From Cordia subcordata (taxonomy: Eukaryota > Streptophyta > Magnoliopsida > Boraginales > Cordiaceae), in contig JAPTOF010000028.1 in assembly GCA_028554755.1 (NCBI GenBank), forward strand, positions 1,222,501 to 1,286,500: 64,000 bases of DNA, in the 5' to 3' direction. Every line of letters starts with the position of its first letter. Within the stretch, counting starts at the first letter, position 1. The position numbers and the translations under genes were made by a program. The notes beneath the pieces were generated by a model. The model made no database searches, had not been told where the DNA came from, and saw only the letters and a list, made by a program, of their open reading frames with translations. Shown here piece after piece: positions 11,260 to 22,249 of this stretch.

Positions 11260-12200
11260 GAGACATGCAATGTGACTAAAATCCTTAATGAATCTACAGT
11301 AGAATCATGCATGCCCTAGAAAAGGTCTAACATCCTTAACACACTTAGGGACAGGTAATTTCTCAATCAATTCTACCTTAGCTAGGTAAACTTGAATACA
11401 ACTAGACGAAACTATATGACCCAACACTATCTCTCGTTGCACCATGAAGTGGGATTTCTCCCAACTCAACACTAGATTCTTTTTCAGACATCAGTCTAAG
11501 ACTAAAAAGAGATGACTCAAGCACTCATCAAAGCTATCTCCAAAAATGGCCATCGCTATAGCTAAAAATGGCCATCGTACATCTTTGAAAAGTCACTGGG
11601 GTATTACAAAGACCAAAGGGCATTCTCCTATAGGCAAAAGTGCCATAGGGACAAGTAAAGGTAGTCTTCTCTTGGTCCTTGGGAAGCACGGGGATCTGAT
11701 TATAACCCGAATAGCCATCTAGAAAATAATAGTAGTAATGCCCAGCTACTCTATCTAAGATCTGGTCTAGAAAAGGTAATGGGAAATGATCTTTCCTAGT
11801 TTTGGAGTTGAGCTTGCTATAATCAATACAAACTCTTCACCTCGTAGGAGCACGTGTAAGGATAAGCTTTCCTCTCTTATTCTCAACAACCGTGATCCCA
11901 GACTTCTTAGGGGCAACTTGGACTGGGCTAACCCACTCACTATCGGAGATCGAATAAATAATGCGTGCATCTAACAGCTTAATGATCTCTTTCTTAACTA
12001 CTTCACTCATATGTAGGTTTAGCCTCCTTTGCATCTCCCTAAATGGAATGGCTCTATCCTTAAGGTGAATACGATGCATATAAACTAAAGGGTCAATACC
12101 TCTCAAATCATCAATTTTCCACCCTATAGCCTTCCTATGTTTCCTAAGAACCTCTAAGAGACACTCCTCATGCTCACTTGAAAGATCGAAAGCTATAATG
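11260..12200 (-). pseudogene. Reverse transcriptase, Ty3/gypsy type, catalytic core deleted
   Basis: The minus strand shows the RT entry block (DPLVYMHRIHLKD, about 12070) and EWVSPVQVAPKK. After a frame break come CIDYSKLN, HFPLPFLDQ, DGYSGYNQI and MPFGLCNTPVTFQRC. At 11540-11580 the sequence jumps from MAIF directly to GDSFDECL. The roughly 17-codon segment normally holding the F/YMDD catalytic box is missing, and the repeated 13-mer gatggccattttt brackets the site. Downstream codons carry several stops. RT copies element RNA to cDNA; this copy is dead. Confidence 0.85.
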
Positions 12201-13440
12201 ACCGAAAGGGTCTCACTAGCGCCTAGGAATACATACTTCAAATGATGGGGAAGGGGTTTGAGCTCTAAAGAAGGGCTAGGCTCAACCAAGAGGGACTTAA
12301 CCTCAACATTATCAACAGGGACATCACTAGAAATGAGACTAGAAGGATTAACCTCAAGTGACTTATTAGTCAAATGGCTCTCAATCAATGAGGTAGAAGC
12401 TACATATTTCCACTCTAAGGTCTCTAAATCAAAACTAGACATCAATTCCTCAAATTTCCTCAATTCTTCTCCATCGGTCATAGTCTTCTCTATAAGATCC
12501 TCAACATAAAAGTCAATCACATCTACTCTAAAGCACTCCTCTCTTCCTATACTAGGTCTATTCACCGCCTCGGCGACATTCATAATGGATCTCAAATTCC
12601 CAAATTTTATCTCCAATAACCCTGACCTACAACGAATGATGGCATCTGCAATGGCAAGGAAGGGGCGACCTAGAAGAACGGGTGTAGAATGTCTAGAGTC
12701 ATGTCCCGAATCCATATCTAACACTATGAAGTCAACAGGGTACACGAACTCACCTACCTGGACCATAACATCTTCTATCACACCCCTAGGTCTACGCTCA
12801 GACTTATCAGCTAGCTGAAGAGTAACATGTGTAGGGGATAACTCACCTAAACCTAACTGCTGATAGACGGAGTAGGGAATGAGATTCACACTAGATCCTA
12901 AATCTAACAAGGCATGATCAGTCTGGGTCTCTCGGATCCTACAAGGAATGGTGAAAGCTCCGAGGTCACTTATTTTAGCCGGAAGGCCCGAAGTACAAAT
13001 ACTACTTGCCTTCTCCTAAGCCTCACCTTCTTAGAAATGTACGATGACCTACGCTTCCTTGTACAAAGATCCTTAAAGAATTTAGAATAGGAGGGGGTGG
13101 AAAGGATCGCATCTATCAAAGGAAGATTGACTTTAAGGTCCTTAAGATGCCCTAAAACCTTGAAAAACCTAAAATCCTCACGAGGTGTAGGCCTTTCTAA
13201 GGCGGATAGAAAGGGAACTCTAGGCTCAACACCTCTAGACACATGGGAATCATCAATAGGCTCTTTTCCCTCTCGATGTGGGCGGGAAGTACTACTCTCT
13301 CCATGGTCTCTAATGGGCTCATCTCTCTCAATAGGACCATCTATAGAATTTCCCTCAACAGGACTACAATGTGGTGCTCTAGACTCGGAAGGACCACTAG
13401 GTGCAGGCACTGCAAAGTCAACTCCTACCCTATTATCCAT
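12201..13440 (-). pseudogene. Gag-pol linker and aspartic protease, Ty3/gypsy type
   Basis: The first part (13440-12970) is a proline/serine-rich linker ending in the PLIDAILSTPSYSKFFKDL block found between gag and protease in Athila/Tat polyproteins. After a frame break an open frame to 11837 begins in the protease with DLGSSVNLIPYSVY (about 12905). The catalytic Asp is present, but Leu replaces the usual Thr of the DTG-type box, as is common in this lineage. The VDFIVLDMD and RPFLAIADAIIRCRSG blocks follow. The region then leads into the RT. Confidence 0.82.
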
Positions 13441-13839
13441 TACCCAACCGCTCCTAAGAGTGGTGACGGCCTTAGCCTGGGCTTGAGGGGGATAAGTGGT
13501 ACCGGTGGAGGAACAGGACTAGGCTCTAGGGTTCACCTCCGGTTGAGAAGGCAATTTCCCGGGGTCTCTAATGCTCAACTGACTAGCAATCTGTCCTAAC
13601 TGTACCTCAACCCTAGCCATTTGCTACCTATTTTCTGCCAATTCCTGTTGTTGGTTTTGAATGAACTACATTATCTTCATCATGTCATTACTAAGAGGTT
13701 GGCTACTAGAGGGAGCAGGCAAAGCCTAAGGTTGAAGAGCACTAGTGAGACGGGGCTAATTAACATGATAGAAACCTGGGGGATATTGAGGACAGGGTCG
13801 CTGCTGAGGTGGAACCTGAGGATGTGAACTAGACTCATG

Positions 13840-15072
13840 CTAGCCTTGTTTCCAAGAAAATTTCAGGTTATCCCTAAAACCCGGATTGTATGTGTTCGAG
13901 TATGGGTTGTACTCATGAGAATAACCTTGTGTGGCACACACTTGCTCTTTCATGAATTCAGGAAATTGAGATGCTAAAGGGCAAGCTATAGTCTCATGAG
14001 AAGACTCGGAACACAATGCACAAACTTCAACAACTAAAGGGGTAGAGGAAGAACCTATAGAACTAGTCCTATGACCTTGGGATGAAATGGACAAAGAAAT
14101 GAATTGATCTAGCTTATTCATCAAAGCCTTAACCTTAGGGGGTAAATCTAAAGAAACTCCAACCTCACTAACACTTCTCTTGTTGCCTCCCCGACTAGAC
14201 CTTTCCATGGCAAAATTTTGAAAAGAATTTTCAGCCATCATCTCAATTTTCTCCTATGCCTCGGTCGGTCTCAAAAGATAGAAGCCACCACCGGAGGCGA
14301 CATTGACCATCATCCTTTTTTGTTCATTTAAACCTCGAAAGAAATATTGCAATAGGTCGTGATTGCCATACCCGTGGTGTGGGCATTGTCTAAAAAAATC
14401 CTTGAACCTCTCCCAAGCCTCATGAAAGGATTCTAGATCATGTTGGGAGAAAGTCATAATAGCGGTCCTAAGGTCGGCTGTCTTGGCCATGGGATAAAAT
14501 TTTTGAAAGAACTTAGATTGAAGCTCCACCCATGTAGTAATGCAACCGTTAGGTAAGGAATGCAACCAAGTCCTAGCCTTGTTCTTAAGAGAGAAAGGAA
14601 ACAATCTTAGATGTATGACCTCTTGGGAGACATTGGGGACATGGAGAGTGGAACTTATCTCAACAAAATCAGTGATATGATCTAAAGGACTCTCATTGCT
14701 TCTCCCGTAGAAGGAGGGAAGCATGGCCAACATATTAGGCTTAATCTCGAAGTTCGTCTCCCCCAAACCCGGAATTCGGATAGCCAAATTAGGCTCAAAG
14801 CCTTCGAGGACAAAGAATTGCCTAAGAGTGGGTTCCTCATCTATGGGTGGATCTGGTCTACGGGGTTCTTATCTAAAGTAATCTTAGGCTTGATGCCCAT
14901 GGTGATCATGAGGTGGAATAGGATTCATCGGGGGATTGGGAGGATTAGGAGTATGATTAGGATCTGCCATCTCCTCAAGAAGATCTCCTAAATTCCTGAA
15001 ATATCTAGCAATTCTATCAGGTTCGGGATTAAGAGGAACTAAGGGATTTCTAAGGGATCTCCTACTAAGCAT
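13840..15072 (-). pseudogene. Gag of the Athila/Tat-type element, with stops
   Basis: The capsid-like retrotransposon gag core is clear in 14787-14254: LRLFPFSLKNKARTWLHSLP, FFQKFYPM, ESFHEAWERFKDFFRQCPHHG. A CX2CX4HX4C zinc knuckle (CALCSESSHETIAC) lies near 13980-14020. The frame opens at ATG 15072, after a leader following the 5' LTR, but is broken by stops near 14884 and 14250. Gag would form the virus-like particle and package RNA. Confidence 0.87.
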
Positions 15073-15328
15073 GCATAAACTATCCTAACTCCAGCCACTT
15101 AACCCCCGAAAACTTTAATATTCCTAAAACTACAGTAAATAAACCACAATCCTATAAAGTCTACTAAAAACAAAGACAAAAGCTGAAATAGATAAACATA
15201 AACTAAAGCAAGATAATATGAACAATAAACAAGATAAACAAAAACTAAACAAACTATAAAGGAAAAGCAAGAAAAACAAATAAAGCAACTACCAAAACAC
15301 ACAAGCAAAGAATGCAAATCACCATGCC

Positions 15329-15346
15329 TGCCCGGCAACGGCGCCA
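15329..15346 (-). other. Primer-binding site, tRNA-Asp type
   Basis: On the minus strand TGGCGCCGTTGCCGGGCA lies six bases inside the 5' LTR end. It is complementary to the 3' end of plant tRNA-Asp except near its inner end. Confidence 0.9.
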
Positions 15347-15352
15347 AGAACT

Positions 15353-17239
15353 TGGTGTACGTCTTTGAGTGCAAGCTCTAAAGACCCACAAGCACACGGA
15401 TCAATGTAATGTAGTGTGTGCGAGAGCGGGTGTCGAACCACAGGGAGGCTATGTTGTGAGATGGATTCTACGTGTGTGTTCTAGAATGTGCCTAAAAATA
15501 AGAAATCTAAACTATCTATTTTTGGGATTTTGGATTTTTGAATGGTCGGGAGCTCTACTAAAGCGAATTAAACTAAACTATGGAATTGGGAAAACTGGGG
15601 GACAAGCTAATCTAGAGGAACTAACAAATGGAAAGGTGTTAGGGTGACTTCAACTTATGAATGGGTGATTTTATACTCAAATGCTATGGGATTAAAGAAT
15701 GATGGCTTACTTTAGTGATTGCTCTTAACTAGGTTGCTAAATTACTATCTTAATTTCCCCCTAGGACTCGGTATGGGTTCGTCCCTAGGCGGCGCCTCCT
15801 AGAGCTACGGCGTGGTCCTTATGACCTAGGGCCTTAAGAGTGACTAACTAGCTTCCTAGGTGACTTAGAATGAACCTACCCTAGTACCTAAATCATTGGC
15901 TGGATTTAAAGCGAAGACCTAGTGTCGCCAAGGTCAACTATTCCTATCCTGAAACCTATTGGCTAGATTTAAAGCCAAAGGAGACTCAGCCTAGGCTAGC
16001 CTTAAATTATGCTTCATCATTCTAAGGTCACAATAGCGGGATTTAACCTATTAACATATTCATACATGTTCTAAGCCAAGGTGTTCACGAATAATGGGAC
16101 CTATTCGACTACCAAACATCGTCATGCTTAGATTACACCATTAGAAGCAATTAACAACTGACATGTATGCGATATTGAAGTCATATTCTCTACTAAGCAT
16201 GCAAATATACATATAGCCATGAATATAAGCATTACCCACTTCATAGCATCTATATATAAACACATAGACATGATTATAGCATGGATTAGATGTGTTTAGT
16301 AATAAATAGACTTCAATTTATACCCATGCTTCTCATTTAGGCATTTAATCAAATACTTAGACATGAATGAGAAAATAACCATTTGAACAAGAAAATCAAA
16401 CATGTATATATTCAGCCATTTAATCCCATATCATAAGAGTATAAAGCTAACCCATTACATAAGTTAAATCACCCTACACAATTCTACTCAATCATAATAA
16501 GAAATAGAATGAAAGAGAGTTGATAAAGCTTCCCTTTTTTCCTAGCTAATCTTGTACAAAGCTCTTGAGCAAACTTGAATCCAAATGTTTGAAACCCTCT
16601 AAATCTTCTTGCTTCAAGGTGATGAGAAGTGTGAGAGAGTGTGTATGATGTGGTTGAAAACTAGGGTCAAGTGTGTGTGTGTGTGTGATAGGTGTGTAAA
16701 GATCCTCTCTCAAAATTGTCAAAAAGCTCTCCTTTTTAAGTCTGAAAATCAGGCTTTTATATCGGCTCTTTACGCTCTGTTAGTCGACTGGCTTCTTCTC
16801 TTAGCTCGACCGGCTTTTTGGTGATGCTCTCTGGACTGGCCGGTCGACCGGTTTTGGAGGGGTGGTCGTCAGGCTATTTTTGGCACCTATCTGGAGTGCC
16901 TGGTCGACCTAGCCAGTCGACCGGCTCCTTCTTCTTGGTCGTCCGGCTGACTTCTTTCCTCCATTCTTTGTCTTTCCGACCTTCGATCTTCTCCTTTTGA
17001 CTCGTATATCTCTCATCTTTATCACTTATCATCACACAATCTCGATCTTAACCCAAAGTTGACCTAAATCATTGAAAACAAGCAATTAGTATAGCAATTT
17101 GTCTCTTAAACTCAATATGTACATTTGTTTGCACTTAAGCCTATTCTTATCAAAAGTACTACACCAATCCATCTATTTGAGCACTTAATACCTCTTAAAC
17201 ATAGGTAAATGCAAACACACAAAAAAACACAACATATCA
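15353..17239 (-). repeat. 5' LTR of the Athila/Tat-type element
   Basis: This LTR is 1887 bp. A TATA box lies at 16755-16761 (minus strand). Just upstream of it, at 16780-16930, is a GC-rich block with the perfect 12-bp palindrome CCGGTCGACCGG at 16840-16851 and several half-copies. This block holds more modules than the partner LTR. Confidence 0.92.
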
Positions 17240-17244
17240 GTAGT
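17240..17244. repeat. Target-site duplication GTAGT, right copy
   Basis: It matches 6154-6158 exactly and confirms the boundaries of the Athila/Tat-type element. Confidence 0.92.
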
Positions 17245-17420
17245 CAAGCGCCATTTCAGTCTTCACATCATTACCTCACTTGATAAGTTGAACATGAAAA
17301 GGGGCATACCCGTAGCCTGAGGATACGCCCGAAGTTGCTCAAGGGGCGGATCTATGCACCAAGGGTCTACTTGGTGTCATTCCCCCCCTCCCAAAGTGCC
17401 ATATGTCCTATTCCATTGTC
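17245..17420 (-). mobile_element. LTR segment of the second gypsy-like element, right half
   Basis: This continues the LTR interrupted at 6158: the same TACGCC/TACCCG motifs (gggcatacccg, ggatacgcccg) recur. Its outer boundary is uncertain. Confidence 0.5.
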
Positions 17421-17735
17421 CATATGGAGCACCATATCACTTTCTTTTTGATAAGGATTATTTTTAAATAAAATATGAAAATTATCCAACTCCACTCAGT
17501 AGAAAGTCCAGGTTGGTTTTAAAATCAAATTAGCCTCATGAAAATCATATGATAGCTACATAGCATTAGCAATAATTTTCAAAGGGTGCAATACAACTCC
17601 ATAAAAAATAGATCTACTTCTCACTTTCAGGTTTCCACAATTGCCAGCAGATATTAAAGATAATATATGCAGCTTCCTCCAATTCCCATAATCTACAAAT
17701 GGGGTCATGGGTAGTTTTCATATGTGAAGGACTAA
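17421..17735. other. Unassigned sequence
   Basis: No open frame or recognised element. On the minus strand a short decayed stretch (PLKIIANAM, YDFHEAN) resembles the linker before an RVT_3-type RNase H. The order relative to 18471-18961 is wrong for a single gene, so I leave it unassigned. Confidence 0.3.
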
Positions 17736-18203
17736 GAGGGCGTTTGGATTGGCTTATAAAAAAGCAACTTAAAGCAGTTTTGGCTTTACGTGACTTTTTT
17801 TTGTCAACTTTAAGTAGTTACGTGTTTGAATAAAAGTTGTAGTTATAAAAATAAGTATTTACATGTTTGATTAAGTGGGTTGAAAAGTAAGTTATATAGT
17901 TAAAATAACTATTAAGGACATTAAAATAGAATTTAAAAAAGTAAGTATAAGATAAAAGAATAAAGATATTTTAGTAATAAAAATAAAAAGGTAAAGATAA
18001 GATAGTAAATGATTTGATCAAACTTGCTTTTTTTTAAAATGCTTAAAGCCATAAAAAGCAAAAGTTGGGGTTGGGGAGCTTTTTATTTCTACTTAAAGCA
18101 ACTTAAAAAAAGTATGTTTTTAATTAAAACAAACACTTTCACTAGCTTAAATTAGGCTTTAAGCAGGTTTAACTAGAAAAAAAAAGCCAAACCAAACACC
18201 CTC
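17736..18203. mobile_element. Tourist-like (PIF/Harbinger) MITE, 468 bp
   Basis: Terminal inverted repeats GAGGGCGTTTGGATTGGCTT and the complement of GAGGGTGTTTGGTTTGGCTT are flanked by TAA on both sides (17733-17735 and 18204-18206). The interior is AT-rich and non-coding. Confidence 0.85.
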
Positions 18204-18470
18204 TAAAATTAACTCTTGGATGGATCTGTAACGCTGGACAAATGTGCTTAAGCCACCTGAGAAGTCGAAATGTTACCTCTAACATGACTTCCACGAATCC
18301 ACGTCATGGCTGCTGGTGTATGTGAACCATCTTCTGGGCCTAAAACGAACCGTGAAGGCAATACTTGCAAACCACAGCAAGACAAGGTTAATTTTTCCTT
18401 CATTTCTTTTCCGGTCTGCAAATATCAAAGAAAACCGTTATATTGATAAAAGACGAGAAATTAGCGGATT

Positions 18471-18961
18471 TTAGACGATGCAAACAGGGATTTCAAAACG
18501 CCACACAGGTTTCAATCTACAGTCCTTGTCTACATAATCTGCAGCTGCATTACACTGTCTCGGTACTAACTACTTGCAAGCTGAAATTGACTGCATTATT
18601 AGTAAGTTATTGAAACTCGGCTACAATGCCATCAAACTTCCAGTTGTATGGCAAGTTATCTACTGCAATTTGCTTGAAAGTTGAAACACATCTTTGTCGT
18701 CCAATTTGAAAATGATCCGATGAATCCAAAAGGATCGACCAAGAGAGCGGGCTTCAAGCAGAGCTAAGGCCTCCGCTGGCGAGGCATCTGCAGCCTTGCA
18801 TTTCTTGGAAACACCATGGATCACACTGCATAGTGATCTCTAATTTCCACTACCACTCCTTGTTTCCAGGAAGGAAGGAAGCATCAGTGCTGTTGAATTT
18901 AGAGGCTCTTGGAGGTGTTCTTTTACCTCTCAAGGAATTGGAGCGTATTTGGATCCACTAG
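18471..18961 (-). pseudogene. RVT_3-type RNase H-like pseudogene
   Basis: The minus strand shows, with stops and frame changes, the layout of the plant RNase H-like domain often found in LINE-derived proteins: a KFNSTDASF block (expected NVDASF), then an ASPAEALALLEARSLG helix and an IHRIIFKLDDKDVFQL strand. A CNAAADYVDKD segment resembling the N.AAD.LA motif closes it. The zinc knuckle and reverse transcriptase expected upstream in a LINE are not seen. It is a fragment either of a non-LTR retrotransposon or of a derived gene. Confidence 0.55.
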
Positions 18962-19684
18962 ACAAAAAATTTCCATCTCTAATTCTGATTTCCTCTTCTC
19001 TAGTGTTGCTTGCACTTTTCTACCATAATATTACAAATTACTTTCTACTTGACCTGCTTCTAATCCCTTAATGGACATAGAAACCGTGTTTGGAGAGGGA
19101 CATCAACAATAAGCAACTTGAGCTATTCAGAAAGTCTAAACTAGGAAAAGAGGAAGAAACATGTAATTTGATGTTGTTTTAGTAGTAACATGTGCTAATG
19201 CTCAATATCAACCAGGCAAATTGCCGGAAATGTTCGAACTTGTGATCCCACAGGCCACCTTGGAACATCATAATTAATAGGGTTCCTTTGTGTCCTTCCA
19301 TATAAGCCAGCAAAAATCTTTGAACTCGGTATCTCAAATTTTTCCTATTTGCTTCATCTCTACGTATTTAGTTTCCATACCATCTCTAATTTTCACTTCT
19401 AAATCAATAATTCATTTCGTCATTCAGGGAAGAATAATGAATTTTCTAAAGATGCTATCATTTGAGGTTGTTCCTACAGAAACTCTAAACCAAGAAATAG
19501 TTCAGGTTTGCAGCAAGCCAACAACCACTACTAACATATTTCTTCTGTCTATACTAAAGACTAATATAAGCTTGGAGGCCAGTCATTAATCTTAGAGCAT
19601 CAAAGTTATCACTTTATCTAAAGTTTGAGCTTGTAAATGACATATTAGTACATTTAATAATACACTTGGTGTATTTATTCGTTA
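18962..19684. other. Unassigned sequence with first copy of a direct repeat
   Basis: No supported gene. Bases 19395-19580 are one copy of a diverged direct repeat whose partner is 20535-20730 (shared taaatcaataatt, ttctaaagatgc/tttagagacatgc, ctacataaactc-like blocks). Confidence 0.4.
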
Positions 19685-20226
19685 TCTATACTATATTATA
19701 TAGAACAACCTTTGCAATATAATAATGACAAGTGTCACATAAATAGCATTCTTAACATCTTTTTGCTTACGTTTAATTGTGAAAATCGTGTTTTATTTTA
19801 GTGAGATTTACACTAATTTTCTAATTTATTTTAATATTTACATATTCCATTCCAAAATTATGACCTGCAATCTGGATTGATTGCAGATATCTATAGTAAC
19901 TGTCCAATTTGGTTGTTATCGAATCATGACCTATTTTAATTGATATATTTTTTCTTATTTTAATCTTCTTCCCATATTTCTATACTGTTTTCTCTTAATA
20001 ATTTTAATGTAAATCATCTTACCAGATGCTTTAATTATTCATATTTTGTTTTGTAATTTACCTCAAATATACATAATTTAATTATTTAAATATATATTTG
20101 TAATTATTTAAAAATAATAATGATACTTATTTCAACATAATGTCACTTATCTTAATTTTTTGAAAAAATGCTATGCATATAAAATAACATTTTGCTTCCC
20201 CGTGCATTGCACGGGTGATTGAGTAG
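19685..20226 (+). mobile_element. Non-autonomous Helitron, about 540 bp
   Basis: The 5' end reads TCTATACTATATTATATAG after an A, a common plant Helitron start. Near the 3' end is the hairpin CCCGTGCATTGCACGGG (20199-20215), about ten bases before a terminal GTAG|T that resembles CTRR|T. No terminal inverted repeats or target duplication are expected. No RepHel coding is present. Confidence 0.65.
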
Positions 20227-22249
20227 TATTAATATATAGGGAGATAGCTTTTTGCTATGCAGATAAATGTATGTAATTTATAATTTAAGAAATGTCGAGA
20301 TTTGCGACAGTAACTTGAAATGGGTCAAGAGCAAATTGTCCACAGGATCGCTCAGTCCCCTTATGAGACGTGATAGGATCAGCAAGACACACCGGATCTA
20401 CAAGTATAAATGTGTCAAACGTAATTGACAGAGAGAAGTTAAACAACAATACTTTCCAAGAACAAAAGATTGAGGACTCCATTGAATGAAATTTCATAAA
20501 GGATCTCTTTCCTCCTTTAAATTTTATTTAATTTCACGTTTAAATCAATAATTGATTTACGTCATTTTGCGAAGACAAGCGTGAAGTTTTTAGAGACATG
20601 CGATCATTTCTGAATTGTCCTACATAAACTCCGAACCACGAAAGTGGCTTAGGTTTTGCAATAACCAGCAATGGCTCCATTTCTTTCTGGTATATGCTAC
20701 CGAGTGATGTAAGCTTGTAGGCCCCTAATTATTTGGTAAATAGCTTTTCGCTATGTGGTAAATAAATTTATTGAAGGATTTGATCTTCCAAATTGGCTTG
20801 GGCATAAAAGATTTTTTTTTTTTTTTTTTTTTTGGTTTTCGCCACACATGATAAACACAAACGTTATTGTGATTGAATTAGCAAAGCAAGAAAAGGCATA
20901 AAATCGGTTCGAGTTACTAGAGGCAGTCAACTACATGCCCGATCTCAGAGATATATCAGTCGGCTACCCCCCCCAAAAAAAATCATGTTTTTACGTTTCA
21001 TAGATTATTAACCATCCAAAATATTATCAATTTATTACACAGAAACTGGGTTGCCCACAAGGCTACTACACTTTAAATTGTGTGGCCTTTCCTTTCCAAT
21101 AATTCTCTGATTTGTCTTACTTTAGATAAGCATTCAGATCGACACTTTCAAGCACTCCTGTTCCAGTTTCACGAACTGATGGAAAAACTCGTGTTGAGAG
21201 CACACAAAAATAAACGACTCCCCAATAATAAAACGATATTAACCATTTATCAAAACTCATTCATAACCTTATCTGTTACCAACAATTCAAATCACTTTTC
21301 ACAATCAAACAAAACTTAAATCACTTTTCAGACCAGACAAGCTACACATCCCCCGTTAATATATATTATATATATAAAATAATCAAAACAATTACACTGC
21401 TTTCCTAAAAAAAAAAGAAACAATGTAGAAAAGAAATAACCAGAATAATACGACAAGCTAATGCACCACATGTTAACACGTGTTCATTACCGCAACCCAA
21501 ACAACGCATCTCACCTTTGACACATGTTCATTGCTGCAACACAAACAAAATACTTATATTAAACATTTTAATTTAATTAATATTATGTCATTTTTTTATA
21601 TATATCATTATTGTTTTATTAATTCTATAATATATATTTGTTTTAATAATTATTTAGTAAGATATAAAAACTCTATAATTTTAATATATCTAATCACATA
21701 TATCGTTCTCTGTGCATCGTATGAGTGTCACACTAGTAATATTAAATTAACAAATTCCGAGTTGATAACCGGTATAAAATAAATTTCGCAAGCATGTGAA
21801 GTCCAAAAGTGGTCTCCTAGGTTTCAATTGTTTTGCACTCAAAGATCACCATTTAAAAGAGTACGTACAGAGTGCTCGTGTTAACACACAAGAAACAGGA
21901 CTCTTTCATTTGGAATTTTCTTTTTGTAATTTTTAGCCTTGCTTTTAAATTTTATTTCAAAAATAGCCTCGTTGTTTTTAAGACGTTTACAAAAGTAGAC
22001 CAAACTAACCGTGTCTGTCCCAAAATGGTTGTTTTCCTTGTCCTCGTTGTCTCAGTTCGCACCACCGCATCTATTGCTCACTTCACACCATACGCCACAC
22101 ACTCCCACAATCAATAATTATCTTTGAATTGCCCTTCTCTCTCTCTCGCAATTGTGGCTATCAAAACACACCTCCATAACTCCATTAAAGCTTTGCTCAT
22201 AGCTCAGCAGCAGCTCAAGCAAATACTTACCTCAGCTAGAAATTCAAAA
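20227..22249. other. Intergenic region upstream of the propeller gene
   Basis: No supported gene. It holds the second copy of the direct repeat (20535-20730), a poly-T run (20811-20832), a 44-bp-period tandem duplication (21476-21555), and a possible Helitron 3' end (degenerate hairpin and CTAG at 21733-21736). A pyrimidine-rich leader precedes the ATG at 22250 (22130-22147). I see no convincing TATA box. Confidence 0.45.

Larger units (their letters stand above)
6159..17239 (-). mobile_element. Athila/Tat-type Ty3/gypsy LTR retrotransposon, 11.1 kb
   Basis: The element has two LTRs, an identical 5-bp target duplication (GTAGT), a primer-binding site matching the 3' end of tRNA-Asp, and, on the minus strand, gag, protease, reverse transcriptase, RNase H and integrase in the Ty3/gypsy order. 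LTRs begin TGAT.TGTTG and end TACACCA. Protein motifs (ADHLSRL, DLGSSVNLIP) and the tRNA-Asp primer site fit the Athila/Tat branch. Many stops and a deletion in the reverse transcriptase core make it non-autonomous now. It lies inside another LTR (5657-6158 and 17245-17420). Confidence 0.93.

Noticed and set aside
13097..13599. Plus-strand open frames across the gypsy element
   Set aside because: They are shadows of the minus-strand gag-pol coding region.
22124..22249. Extension of the propeller protein upstream by 42 codons
   Set aside because: The upstream frame opens only with TTG, not ATG. ATG 22250 has a good plant context and the protein family start fits.
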